A DNA stretch of 5,473 nt from Gemmatimonadota bacterium (GCA_019240375.1 JAFAYN010000284.1:1-5473), one strand, 5' to 3'; shown: positions 1 to 5,473, numbered from the stretch's first letter. Translations and numbers: made by a program. The notes: generated by a model from the sequence alone, not told the origin.

Positions 1-513
1 GTCGACGTCCACCCCCGCCGCGGGCAGGGGCTCGCCTTCCCCGGCGGGGTCGGCGTCCACGTCGGCGAGGAGGAGCTCCGCCCCGGTGTCCGGGAGGATC
101 CCGCGCAGCGCGGACTCGGTGAGCACCACCCGCACCCCCGCGTCGCGCAGCACGTACTCGATGCGGTCGGCGGGGTACGCCGGGTCGAGCGGGACGTAGG
201 CCGCCCCCGCCCGGAGCACCCCGAGCATGGCCGCCACCATCCCCACCGAGCGGTCCATGCAGATCCCCACCAGCGACTCGGGTCCGACGCCGCGCGCGCG
301 GAGCCGCCGCGCCACCCTCCCGGCGCGCTCCTCCAGCTCCGCGTAGCTCAGGGCGCGCCACGGGTCCGCGACCGCCACGGCCTGCGGGGTCCGGGCCGCC
401 TGCGCCGCCACCAGGTGGTGGATGCAGGCCGCGGCGACCGGCGCCGCGCTCCCCTGACCGGCGATGTGGACGAACGGAAGCTGAACCCGCTCTCCCAGAC
501 CCGCTTGACTCAT
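1..513 (-). CDS. Non-ribosomal peptide synthetase, N-terminal part of an adenylation domain (3' end outside window)
   Basis: Adenylation (A) domains activate an amino or aryl acid as its acyl-AMP and load it onto a carrier-protein thiol. The frame is open from the ATG at 513-511 to the window edge, giving 171 codons. Residues 31-48 match the usual A-domain entry (IHHLVAAQAARTPQAVAV). Core motif A1 appears as LSYAEL (55-60) and core A2 as LRAGAAYVPLD (100-110), followed by DPAYPADRIEYVL. The AMP-binding and specificity motifs A3-A10 lie outside, so the substrate cannot be predicted. Only about 26 residues precede the A domain and there is no condensation domain, which points to an initiation module or a stand-alone A enzyme. 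The ATG is supported by a GGAGGAG site 6 nt upstream. It lies 114 bp downstream of the oxidoreductase gene on the same strand, behind two hairpins. The family call is firm; NRPS rather than a lone adenylating enzyme is likely but not shown here. Confidence 0.93.
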   Translation of the reverse strand, partial: MSQAGLGERVQLPFVHIAGQGSAAPVAAACIHHLVAAQAARTPQAVAVADPWRALSYAELEERAGRVARRLRARGVGPESLVGICMDRSVGMVAAMLGVLRAGAAYVPLDPAYPADRIEYVLRDAGVRVVLTESALRGILPDTGAELLLADVDADPAGEGEPLPAAGVDVD

Positions 514-519
514 GCCCCG

Positions 520-526
520 CTCCTCC
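520..526 (-). promoter_or_regulatory. Ribosome-binding site of the NRPS gene
   Basis: The minus strand reads GGAGGAG here, 6 nt before the ATG at 513-511. It is the strongest Shine-Dalgarno match in the window and fixes the NRPS start, which matters because only the N-terminus is visible. Confidence 0.85.
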
Positions 527-540
527 GGTGAAGAAAGGTC

Positions 541-564
541 GCGTCGGGCCGGGAGGGCCGACGC
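541..564 (-). other. Hairpin in the NRPS leader, possible weak terminator or attenuator
   Basis: Read as minus-strand RNA, GCGTCGG pairs with CCGACGC (7 bp). A C-C mismatch and two further C-G pairs follow, closing on the loop TCCC. A pyrimidine-rich stretch (CTTTCTT) begins a few bases after the stem, and the NRPS ribosome-binding site comes about 14 nt after the stem. The top of the hairpin contains CCTCC, which is complementary to the GGAGG of that site. It could be a weak terminator, a translation-control element or chance pairing in GC-rich DNA. The structure is seen in the sequence; the function is inference. Confidence 0.35.
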
Positions 565-584
565 AGGGTGGAACCGATCACGCC

Positions 585-618
585 GCCGTGTCCCGGGGCC
601 GTAGCCCCGGGACACGGC
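585..618 (-). terminator. Perfect 15-bp hairpin with UACG tetraloop after the oxidoreductase gene
   Basis: The minus-strand arm GCCGTGTCCCGGGGC is followed by TACG and then its exact reverse complement. The RNA stem is therefore 15 uninterrupted base pairs closed as C(UACG)G, which is the extra-stable UNCG tetraloop class. Read on the plus strand the loop would be CGUA, so the special loop exists only in the direction of the genes. The hairpin begins 9 nt after the TAG stop of the oxidoreductase. No U-tract follows (the next bases are GGCGTGATCGG). It may thus be a U-less terminator, a 3'-end stabiliser, or a partial terminator limiting read-through into the NRPS. Confidence 0.65.
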
Positions 619-627
619 CCATCGCTG

Positions 628-2202
628 CTACGCGCCCACCAGGGCGCTCTCCTCGGCCGCCATCGACGCCTCGAAGAAGGCGCGCAGCGGGACGAGGTGC
701 ATCTCCTCCTTGGTCCAGTCGGCGTACAGGTCCTCGATCATGTGGACCTCCGACAGGAGCGTGATGCCGCGGTAGCGACGCACCACCGGGTGCAGGAAGG
801 TGCTCCGGCTCGCGTAGTCCGGGTCCGGGTTGCGCTCCACGGCGAAGGGGTCGCCGACGATCTTCCCGAACTCCAGCGTCACCACGTAGTAGTGGGCGCT
901 GCGGCCGATCTCGCCGTCGTGGATGTAGTCCACGGGAAGCTCCTCGAAGTGCTCCGCCGTGCCGTCCTCTGCCACCACCAGCGCGTCGCCCAGGAAGCCG
1001 AACTGCTGCCAGAGCGCCGAGCTGCGGTTCACGCGCGCCACCACCGCCTCCGTCAGCCCCTCCACCGTCGCCTCGATCGAGCGGCGCGGGAGCGGACGGG
1101 CGTGGTAGCGGGCCTCCAGGATCCGGTGCAGCGCGACGACGTTGTAGCGGAAGCCGTGGATGAAGCCGGAAGTGTGCTTCTTGAAGTCGCGCATGTGCAT
1201 CAGCGACCCCGCGAAGTACAGCCCTGGGACGTTGGTCGACTCCCAGGCGCTGGTCTGCCGCGGGAAGCGGTCCTTGATGGCCAGCTCCGGGGTGCAGGTC
1301 TCGTCGAAGATCGACGCGTCGAAGCGGAACCCCGTGCAGGAGATGACGCGGTCGTAGAACAGCTCCTCGCGCTCGCCGTTGGCGTGGGTGTAGCTCACCG
1401 ACACCACGTAGCGGCCGTCGCGCTTCTCGATCTTCTCGATGGTGGCGTCGAGGATCGCGTTCTGCGACTTGAGCTGGTAGGTGTCCAGGAAGTTGTTGTT
1501 GACGGCGCGCAGGTGGCCCACGAAGTGGGTCTTCCAGGCCAGGTTGACCGGCGACGGGCTGATGACGTGGATCACCGCCGCGGTGGGGATCAGGTTGTCC
1601 GCCGTCTCGAACGCGGAGTTCCCCTTGCCGACGATCAGCACGTGCTGGTTGATGAAGTCCGCCGGATCGACGCTGACCTCGTTGTAGCTCTCGGTCAGCT
1701 CGAAGCCCGGGATCTCCGGCTGGTACGGCCGCGAGTAGCCGGTGGCGACCACCACCCGCTTCGCCCGGTACGTGTTCCCCTCCGTGTCCGTCAGCACGAA
1801 CTCGCCGTCCACCTTCGTGACCCGGGCCACGCGCGTGTTGTAGCGCACCCGGATGCCGAAGTGCCGCACGAAGTCGCCCAGGTAGCGAACCAGGTCGTCT
1901 GCGGGGGGGAAGTACCGGGTGCTGTAGTTCTTGAACAGCATCTCCGGGCTGTCGCTGACGAGCGAGTTCCAGTCCCAGCGCATGTTCATCTCCGGGTCGT
2001 CGAACCCGGTGTAGACCTTGTTGGACGAGATCAGCGTGCGGTGCCGCGGAAAGGTCTTGTAGAAGGTGCCGGGCGAGTCGCCCCCCTCCAGGAGGGTGTA
2101 GCTGTGCCCGGCCTGCTCCAGGCAGTAGCCCATCTGCACCCCGGCCGGACCCGCGCCGAGCACGATGTAGTCGAACGTCGCCTGCTCCTCTGCATGCTTC
2201 AT
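628..2202 (-). CDS. FAD/NAD(P)-dependent oxidoreductase, FOXRED2 (ERFAD)-like
   Basis: This is a 524-residue two-dinucleotide-fold flavoprotein. The FAD fold is at the N-terminus (GAGPAG, residues 16-21), and the NAD(P) fold has GKGNSA at 192-197. ATG motifs follow in ATGYSRP (153-159) and CTGFRFD (289-295). The second FAD contact region is GLYFAGSLMHMRDF (327-340), then GFIHGFRYN (346-354). Signatures PRHRTLIS (52-59), NKVYTGF (61-67) and DTYQLKS (240-246), plus C-terminal FLHPV (469-473) and EDLYADWT (490-497), match what I recall of FOXRED2. There is no signal peptide or membrane segment, so it should be cytosolic. Only three cysteines occur (27, 289, 303), with no CxxC, so it is not a thioredoxin-reductase-type enzyme. 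The Baeyer-Villiger FxGxxxH motif is not seen. The substrate is unknown. The position between an exporter and an NRPS suggests tailoring of a peptide or its precursor. The ATG is backed by AGGGAGA 5 nt upstream. The fold is sure and the subfamily likely. Confidence 0.92.
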   Translation of the reverse strand: MKHAEEQATFDYIVLGAGPAGVQMGYCLEQAGHSYTLLEGGDSPGTFYKTFPRHRTLISSNKVYTGFDDPEMNMRWDWNSLVSDSPEMLFKNYSTRYFPPADDLVRYLGDFVRHFGIRVRYNTRVARVTKVDGEFVLTDTEGNTYRAKRVVVATGYSRPYQPEIPGFELTESYNEVSVDPADFINQHVLIVGKGNSAFETADNLIPTAAVIHVISPSPVNLAWKTHFVGHLRAVNNNFLDTYQLKSQNAILDATIEKIEKRDGRYVVSVSYTHANGEREELFYDRVISCTGFRFDASIFDETCTPELAIKDRFPRQTSAWESTNVPGLYFAGSLMHMRDFKKHTSGFIHGFRYNVVALHRILEARYHARPLPRRSIEATVEGLTEAVVARVNRSSALWQQFGFLGDALVVAEDGTAEHFEELPVDYIHDGEIGRSAHYYVVTLEFGKIVGDPFAVERNPDPDYASRSTFLHPVVRRYRGITLLSEVHMIEDLYADWTKEEMHLVPLRAFFEASMAAEESALVGA

Positions 2203-2207
2203 GGAAG

Positions 2208-2214
2208 TCTCCCT
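2208..2214 (-). promoter_or_regulatory. Ribosome-binding site of the oxidoreductase gene
   Basis: The minus strand reads AGGGAGA here, 5 nt before the ATG at 2202-2200. It supports the 524-residue start over any upstream in-frame extension; the GAGPAG motif then begins at residue 16, a normal distance for an N-terminal FAD fold. Confidence 0.7.
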
Positions 2215-2256
2215 GGTGTAGCCCCGGAGGGGAAAGGTGCGCGGCAGATCCGCGCG

Positions 2257-2285
2257 GGTGAGTTTTTCCTGACGTAAACGATGCG
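2257..2285 (-). promoter_or_regulatory. AT-rich patch, candidate promoter region for the oxidoreductase
   Basis: This is the only AT-rich stretch in the 133-bp gap between the second permease and the oxidoreductase. The minus strand contains GTTTACG and then CAGGAAAAAC. It sits just after the 2286-2308 hairpin and about 55-80 nt before the ATG, where a promoter would be expected if the exporter operon ends at that hairpin. I cannot assign a clear -35/-10 pair, so the call rests on composition and position only. Confidence 0.2.
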
Positions 2286-2308
2286 AGCACGCCGGCGTAC
2301 CGGGCGCT
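2286..2308 (-). terminator. Imperfect UACG-loop hairpin after the exporter operon
   Basis: On the minus strand AGCGCCCGG pairs with CCGGCGTGCT. This makes nine base pairs (one G-U) with a single bulged C, around the loop TACG closed by G-C. It lies 27 nt after the TGA stop of the second permease. A short T-run (CGTTTACG) follows only about 6-10 nt later, so it is not a classic intrinsic terminator. Its position after the last exporter gene and its shared loop with the 585-618 hairpin favour a role at a transcript end. GC-rich DNA makes chance hairpins common. Confidence 0.35.
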
Positions 2309-2335
2309 GGGGAGGAGAGCCGGACCGGGGTGGGT

Positions 2336-3577
2336 TCACTCGTAGCGGAGCGCCTCCACGGGATGGAGGCGGGCGGCGCGGTTGGCGGGGTACAGCCCGA
2401 AGCCGATCCCGGTGACCGCCGACACGGCGATCCCCGCCACCACCGACCAGAGCGGGACCTGCGCGGGGATCGGGGAAACGGCGGACAGGAGGAGGGCCCC
2501 GCCGCCCCCCACCGCGAGCCCGACCATCCCCCCCAGCACGGTCATGGTGACCGACTCCACCAGGAACTGCCAGAGGATCTCGCGGCGGGTGGCTCCCAGC
2601 GCCTTGCGCACCCCGATCTCGCGGGTCCGCTCGGTGACCGAGATCATCATGATCGCCACCACCCCCACCCCGCCCACCACCAGCCCGATGGACGAGAGGA
2701 CGAGCATCACCACGAAGAAGGCCGCGGTCATCTGGTCGAAGGTGTCGGAGAAGGCTTCCTGCCGGATCAGGGCGAAGTCGTTCTCCTCCGTGGGGCGGAG
2801 CCCGCGCGCCTCGCGCAGGGCGGCCGTCACCTCGTCCATCGCCTGCTCCTGGGAAACGCCGGCGGCGGGAACCACCTGCAGCTCCGACCACTCCTCGCTG
2901 ACCTGGAGGTGCTTGCGCGCGCTGGTGTGCGGGACCACCAGCCACTGCTCCGCCGAGGCGGAGGAGAACAGGTCGGGGTCCTTGCGGTAGACCCCCACCA
3001 CGGTGAAGCGCGCCGGCCCCACCTGCAGCTGCCGCCCGACGGCGTCCTCGCGCCCGAAGACCGATTCGGCCGTCTTCTCGGAGAGCACCGCCACCAGCGC
3101 CGACCGCTCCACCTCGGAGGGGAGGAAGTTGCGCCCGGCCACCATGTCGCCGCGCGTGTAGGTGGGCCAGTCGGCTCCGCTCCCCCGCACGTCCATCCCG
3201 GTGATCCGCACGGGGCCGTTGCGGACGTCCACCGTGGCCCGGACGGACCGGGTCACCGAGCGCAGCGACGGGAGCTCGGCGAGGCGCCTCGCCTCGGCGT
3301 CGGTGATGCGGGGCGTCCCCTCCCACGCGGGACGGCTCCCGTCGTTGACCACCTGCACCTTGCTCCGGTCGTAGCGCGCCACGACGAAGTTGTCGGGCCC
3401 CATCGACTCGAAGTCGCGCATCACCGAGCCGCGCACCCCGCCGATCACCGCGGCCATCGCCACCACCGTGGCCACCCCGATGACGATCCCCAGGATGGTC
3501 AGCGCCGCGCGGGCCCGGTTGGAGCGGAGCGCGTCCAGCGCCATCCCGGCGCCCTCGCGGACCGAGGTCAGGTTCAT
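2336..3577 (-). CDS. MacB/FtsX-family ABC transporter permease (second of a tandem pair)
   Basis: This 413-residue protein has the MacB layout. A first membrane helix is at about 24-46, preceded by RSNRARAALTILG. A large extracytoplasmic MacB-type domain covers about 47-280. Three C-terminal helices (about 284-312, 340-366, 374-396) make the FtsX domain. The cytoplasmic loop after helix 2 carries VTERTREIGVRKALGATR (314-331), the strongly conserved segment that contacts the ATPase. The C-terminus has the family ending YPANRAARLHPVEALRYE. MacB-type permeases move substrate by mechanotransmission from the periplasmic side rather than by a channel through the membrane helices. The ATG lies 4 nt after the stop of the preceding permease, whose last codons supply an AAGGA ribosome-binding site, so translation is probably coupled. 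Substrate unknown; export of the neighbouring peptide product or a resistance role is inference. The family call is firm, but naming it macB would be unjustified because the ATPase is separate. Confidence 0.95.
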   Translation of the reverse strand: MNLTSVREGAGMALDALRSNRARAALTILGIVIGVATVVAMAAVIGGVRGSVMRDFESMGPDNFVVARYDRSKVQVVNDGSRPAWEGTPRITDAEARRLAELPSLRSVTRSVRATVDVRNGPVRITGMDVRGSGADWPTYTRGDMVAGRNFLPSEVERSALVAVLSEKTAESVFGREDAVGRQLQVGPARFTVVGVYRKDPDLFSSASAEQWLVVPHTSARKHLQVSEEWSELQVVPAAGVSQEQAMDEVTAALREARGLRPTEENDFALIRQEAFSDTFDQMTAAFFVVMLVLSSIGLVVGGVGVVAIMMISVTERTREIGVRKALGATRREILWQFLVESVTMTVLGGMVGLAVGGGGALLLSAVSPIPAQVPLWSVVAGIAVSAVTGIGFGLYPANRAARLHPVEALRYE

Positions 3578-3590
3578 GGCCCTAGTCCTT
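3578..3590 (-). promoter_or_regulatory. Ribosome-binding site of the second permease, overlapping the stop of the first
   Basis: AAGGA on the minus strand (3590-3586) lies in the last two sense codons (Lys-Asp) of the upstream permease, next to its TAG. It sits 8 nt before the ATG at 3577-3575. Stop and start are 4 nt apart, so ribosomes ending the first permease can restart on the second, consistent with balanced output of the two subunits. Confidence 0.7.
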
Positions 3591-4823
3591 GCGGAGCGCG
3601 GTGATGGGGTCCAGCCGCGCGGCCCGCTGCGCGGGGTACACCCCCGCCGCGAGCCCCACCCCCACGGCCAGCGCGAGCGAAAGGGCCACCGACCAGGGAG
3701 CCAGGCGCGCCGGGAGCGGGGACACGGCCGCGACCAGCGCCGCGAGCCCCGCCCCCGCCGCGATCCCCAGCACGCCGCCCGCGCCGGAGAGCGTCCCGGC
3801 CTCCACCAGGAACTGGAGGAGGATGTCGCGCGGCTTGGCCCCCAGCGACTTGCGCAGCCCGATCTCGCGCGTCCGCTCGGTGACCGCCACCAGCATGATG
3901 TTCATGATGACCACGGCGCCCACCAGCAGGGAGATCCCCACCAGCGCGGGGAGGGCGACCAGGATGATCCCGCTGAACCGCTTCCAGAATCCGATCGCGG
4001 CGTCGGGGGTCTCGACCTCGAAGTCGTTGTCCGTGTCGGGGTGCAGCCGCCGCCGGATGCGCATCAGCCCCTCGATCTCGGCCACCGCCGGGGCGAGGAG
4101 GTCGGGCTCCGGCACCTTGAAGATGATCTGGTCCGCCGAGTTGCGCGGCTTCACGGAGCCGTTGATCGCCGAGCGCACCGGGGCGATCGCCACGTTGTCC
4201 ATCGAAAGGCCGAGGACCGAGCCCTGCTTTTCCAGCACGCCCACTACCCGGAAGGGAGTCCCCGCCATCCACACGGTACGTCCCACCGGGTTGGTCTCCT
4301 CGAAGAGCCTGTCCGCCACCTCGCGCCCGATCACCACCACCGGCTGGCCACGGTCGGCCTCGTCCTCGGTGAAGATGCGGCCCTCCTCCACGGCCAGGTC
4401 GCGGACGCGGAAGTAGGTGCCGGAGGCCCCGCTCACCATCACCCGATCCACGGTCGTCCCGTCCGGGCCGCGCACCTGCCCGAAGCTCTGCGAAACGACC
4501 GTGAAGAAGCCGGGCGTCTCCATGCGCGCGGCGAGCCACTCGGCGTCCGCGAAGGTGAGGCGGGGGCGCCGCTCGTACTCGCGGACGATCGCGGGGTCGG
4601 TTTCCACGTTGATGGAGGGGCGGCGCGACAGCGTGGCGGTGTTGAAGCCGAAGATCTGCGCGGCGACCTGCTTCTCCATGTACGAGTTCATCCCCTCGAT
4701 CAGGGTGATGACCGCGATCAGGAAGGTCACTCCCATCACGGTGCCCAGGACCGTGAAGAAGGCGCGCATCTTCTGGGTGCGGATGGTCCAGAGCGTCGCC
4801 CGGATCGCCTCGCTCAGGTTCAC
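3582..4823 (-). CDS. MacB/FtsX-family ABC transporter permease (first of a tandem pair)
   Basis: This 413-residue permease has a first membrane helix at about 21-43 (AFFTVLGTVMGV at its start) and an extracytoplasmic domain at about 44-280. Three C-terminal helices follow (about 284-312, 340-366, 376-397). The conserved FtsX loop VTERTREIGLRKSLGAK spans 314-330 and the protein ends YPAQRAARLDPITALRKD. It starts with GTG (4823-4821). No nearby ATG serves, and the MNL-start N-terminus lines up with that of the downstream permease to within three residues, which supports the GTG. The start lies 4 nt after the ATPase stop, with only a poor G-rich ribosome-binding site, so translation probably depends on coupling. 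It has the same length as its neighbour but a clearly different extracytoplasmic domain, so the two probably form a heterodimer over one kind of ATPase. Substrate unknown. Confidence 0.95.
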   Translation of the reverse strand: MNLSEAIRATLWTIRTQKMRAFFTVLGTVMGVTFLIAVITLIEGMNSYMEKQVAAQIFGFNTATLSRRPSINVETDPAIVREYERRPRLTFADAEWLAARMETPGFFTVVSQSFGQVRGPDGTTVDRVMVSGASGTYFRVRDLAVEEGRIFTEDEADRGQPVVVIGREVADRLFEETNPVGRTVWMAGTPFRVVGVLEKQGSVLGLSMDNVAIAPVRSAINGSVKPRNSADQIIFKVPEPDLLAPAVAEIEGLMRIRRRLHPDTDNDFEVETPDAAIGFWKRFSGIILVALPALVGISLLVGAVVIMNIMLVAVTERTREIGLRKSLGAKPRDILLQFLVEAGTLSGAGGVLGIAAGAGLAALVAAVSPLPARLAPWSVALSLALAVGVGLAAGVYPAQRAARLDPITALRKD

Positions 4824-4840
4824 GGGATCAGACCCCCACC
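4824..4840 (-). promoter_or_regulatory. ATPase-permease junction with GTG start and weak ribosome-binding site
   Basis: The minus strand reads GGTGGGGG (4840-4833), then the TGA of the ATPase, TCCC, and the GTG start. The G-rich element is 9 nt from the start and only loosely resembles a Shine-Dalgarno site. Termination followed by re-initiation is the likelier way the permease is translated. Confidence 0.45.
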
Positions 4841-5473
4841 AGCGCCGGCACCGCCACCCGCGGCGGAGCGTGCCCGGCCGTGGCGTTGCGGCGGTCGCTG
4901 TGGATGGTGCCGTCCCTGAGCACCACCACCCGCTCGGCGTGCGCGGCGATGTCCGGCTCGTGCGTGACCATGATCACCGTCTGCCCCTCCCCGTGCAGCC
5001 GCGCGAAGAGCGCCATGATCTCCTCCGAGGTGCGCGAGTCCAGGTTCCCCGTCGGCTCGTCCGCCAGGAGGATGGCCGGCGTGTTCACCAGCGCCCGCGC
5101 GATGGCGACGCGCTGCCGCTGCCCGCCCGAAAGCTCGTTGGGGCGGTGGTCCACCCGCGTGCCCAGCTCCACCGACCGCAGCGCCTCCAGGGCCCGCTCG
5201 CGCCGCTCCTGCTTCCCCACGCCCGCGTAGACCAGCGGGAGCTCCACGTTCTCCAGCGCCGTACTGCGCGGGAGGAGGTTGAAGGTCTGGAAGACGAAGC
5301 CGATCTCCCGGTTGCGCACCCGCGCCAGCTGGTCGTCGCTCATCCCGGCCACCGGTTGCCCGTTGAGGATGTACTCCCCCGCCGAGGGGGAGTCGAGGCA
5401 GCCGATCAGGTTCATGAAGGTGGACTTGCCGGAGCCGGAGGGCCCCATGATCGCCACGTACTCGTTGCGGCGG
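4828..5473 (-). CDS. ABC transporter ATP-binding protein, MacB/LolD type (5' end outside window)
   Basis: This is the nucleotide-binding subunit that powers the two permeases. The frame stays open to the window edge (visible as [10 protein letters not shown]), so the GTG at 5457 is internal and the true start lies beyond 5473. Counting the first full codon (5472-5470) as residue 1, 214 residues are visible. Walker A is GPSGSGKST (10-18), the Q-loop glutamine is at 62 in [10 protein letters not shown], and the signature is [15 protein letters not shown] (114-128). Walker B is ILLADE (134-139), the D-loop is GNLD (142-145) and the H-loop histidine is at 171 in VTHEPD. All catalytic residues are intact. 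LPLVYAGV and FNLLP are typical of the MacB/LolD/FtsE-like branch. After the core an Ala/Pro/Val-rich tail (about 195-214) ends the protein with no visible domain. It is the first visible gene of the exporter operon; an adaptor protein may lie upstream. Confidence 0.96.
   Translation of the reverse strand, partial: RRNEYVAIMGPSGSGKSTFMNLIGCLDSPSAGEYILNGQPVAGMSDDQLARVRNREIGFVFQTFNLLPRSTALENVELPLVYAGVGKQERRERALEALRSVELGTRVDHRPNELSGGQRQRVAIARALVNTPAILLADEPTGNLDSRTSEEIMALFARLHGEGQTVIMVTHEPDIAAHAERVVVLRDGTIHSDRRNATAGHAPPRVAVPALVGV

Noticed and set aside
1903..1909. Run of seven G residues as a possible frameshift or phase-variation site
   Set aside because: The oxidoreductase frame is continuous through it, where it encodes the Pro-Pro pair of YFPPADD, and such short runs are ordinary at this GC content.
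628..2202. Reading the flavoprotein as a siderophore-type lysine/ornithine N-hydroxylase
   Set aside because: It has a GxGxxG FAD site and a GxGxSA-like NAD(P) site, but the family-specific stretches and the C-terminal third fit FOXRED2 better.
2208..2232. Possible masking of the oxidoreductase ribosome-binding site by the upstream CCCCTCC stretch
   Set aside because: Only about four bases can pair with the GGAG core, too little to claim control in GC-rich sequence.
2239..2255. Six-bp hairpin (GCGCGG with CCGCGC) followed on the plus strand by a T-run
   Set aside because: The T-run starts about 7 nt after the stem and no plus-strand gene ends here. On the minus strand it lies in the oxidoreductase leader without an evident role.
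568..2277. Long open frame on the plus strand opposite the oxidoreductase gene
   Set aside because: Its translation is rich in Val, Arg, His and Asp with no recognisable motif, while the minus strand carries conserved flavoprotein motifs end to end. Long antisense frames are expected in high-GC DNA.
2330..4919. Several long plus-strand and out-of-frame minus-strand open frames over the permeases
   Set aside because: They are low-complexity Pro/Arg/Gly/His translations without domains, lying over two clear MacB-type permease genes.
5455..5457. GTG as the start of the ATPase gene
   Set aside because: Starting here would remove the strand before Walker A. The frame stays open upstream with residues (RRNEY) typical of the family, so the gene simply runs out of the window.

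Overview
The window is high-GC bacterial DNA. All five protein-coding genes I can support lie on the minus strand, so transcription runs from high to low coordinates. In that order they are: an ABC-transporter ATPase (its start lies beyond position 5473), two MacB/FtsX-type permeases, a FAD/NAD(P)-dependent oxidoreductase of the FOXRED2 (ERFAD) type, and the first 171 codons of a non-ribosomal peptide synthetase (NRPS) that runs off position 1. I see no RNA gene, CRISPR array, insertion sequence or gene on the plus strand. The GC content, the MacB-style ATPase-permease-permease set and the NRPS would fit Gemmatimonadota (Longimicrobium-like), Myxococcota or another high-GC secondary-metabolite producer. 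This is a guess from gene style; there is no taxonomic marker.

Region 5473-2336 is a compact exporter operon. The ATPase stop and the GTG start of the first permease are separated by 4 nt, and so are the stop of the first permease and the ATG of the second. The three products should form one transporter: ATPase subunits under a pair of different permeases, both with the FtsX-family core and the C-terminal YPA-RAARL-P-AL motif. A periplasmic adaptor (MacA/HlyD-like), if there is one, would lie outside the window.

Region 2335-2203 is a 133-bp gap holding an imperfect hairpin with a UACG loop, a short AT-rich patch and the ribosome-binding site of the oxidoreductase. Region 2202-628 is the oxidoreductase. 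Region 627-514 holds a perfect 15-bp hairpin, again with a UACG loop when read as minus-strand RNA, then a second, weaker hairpin and a strong GGAGGAG ribosome-binding site before the NRPS.

The NRPS opens directly with an adenylation domain and has no condensation domain before it, as expected of an initiation module. The simplest reading is the edge of a non-ribosomal peptide cluster: the NRPS builds the peptide, the flavoprotein may oxidise a precursor, bound intermediate or product, and the MacB-type pump exports it. This functional link is inferred from adjacency and shared orientation. The most unusual element is the oxidoreductase, whose full length, including the C-terminal third, resembles a family best known from the eukaryotic endoplasmic reticulum.
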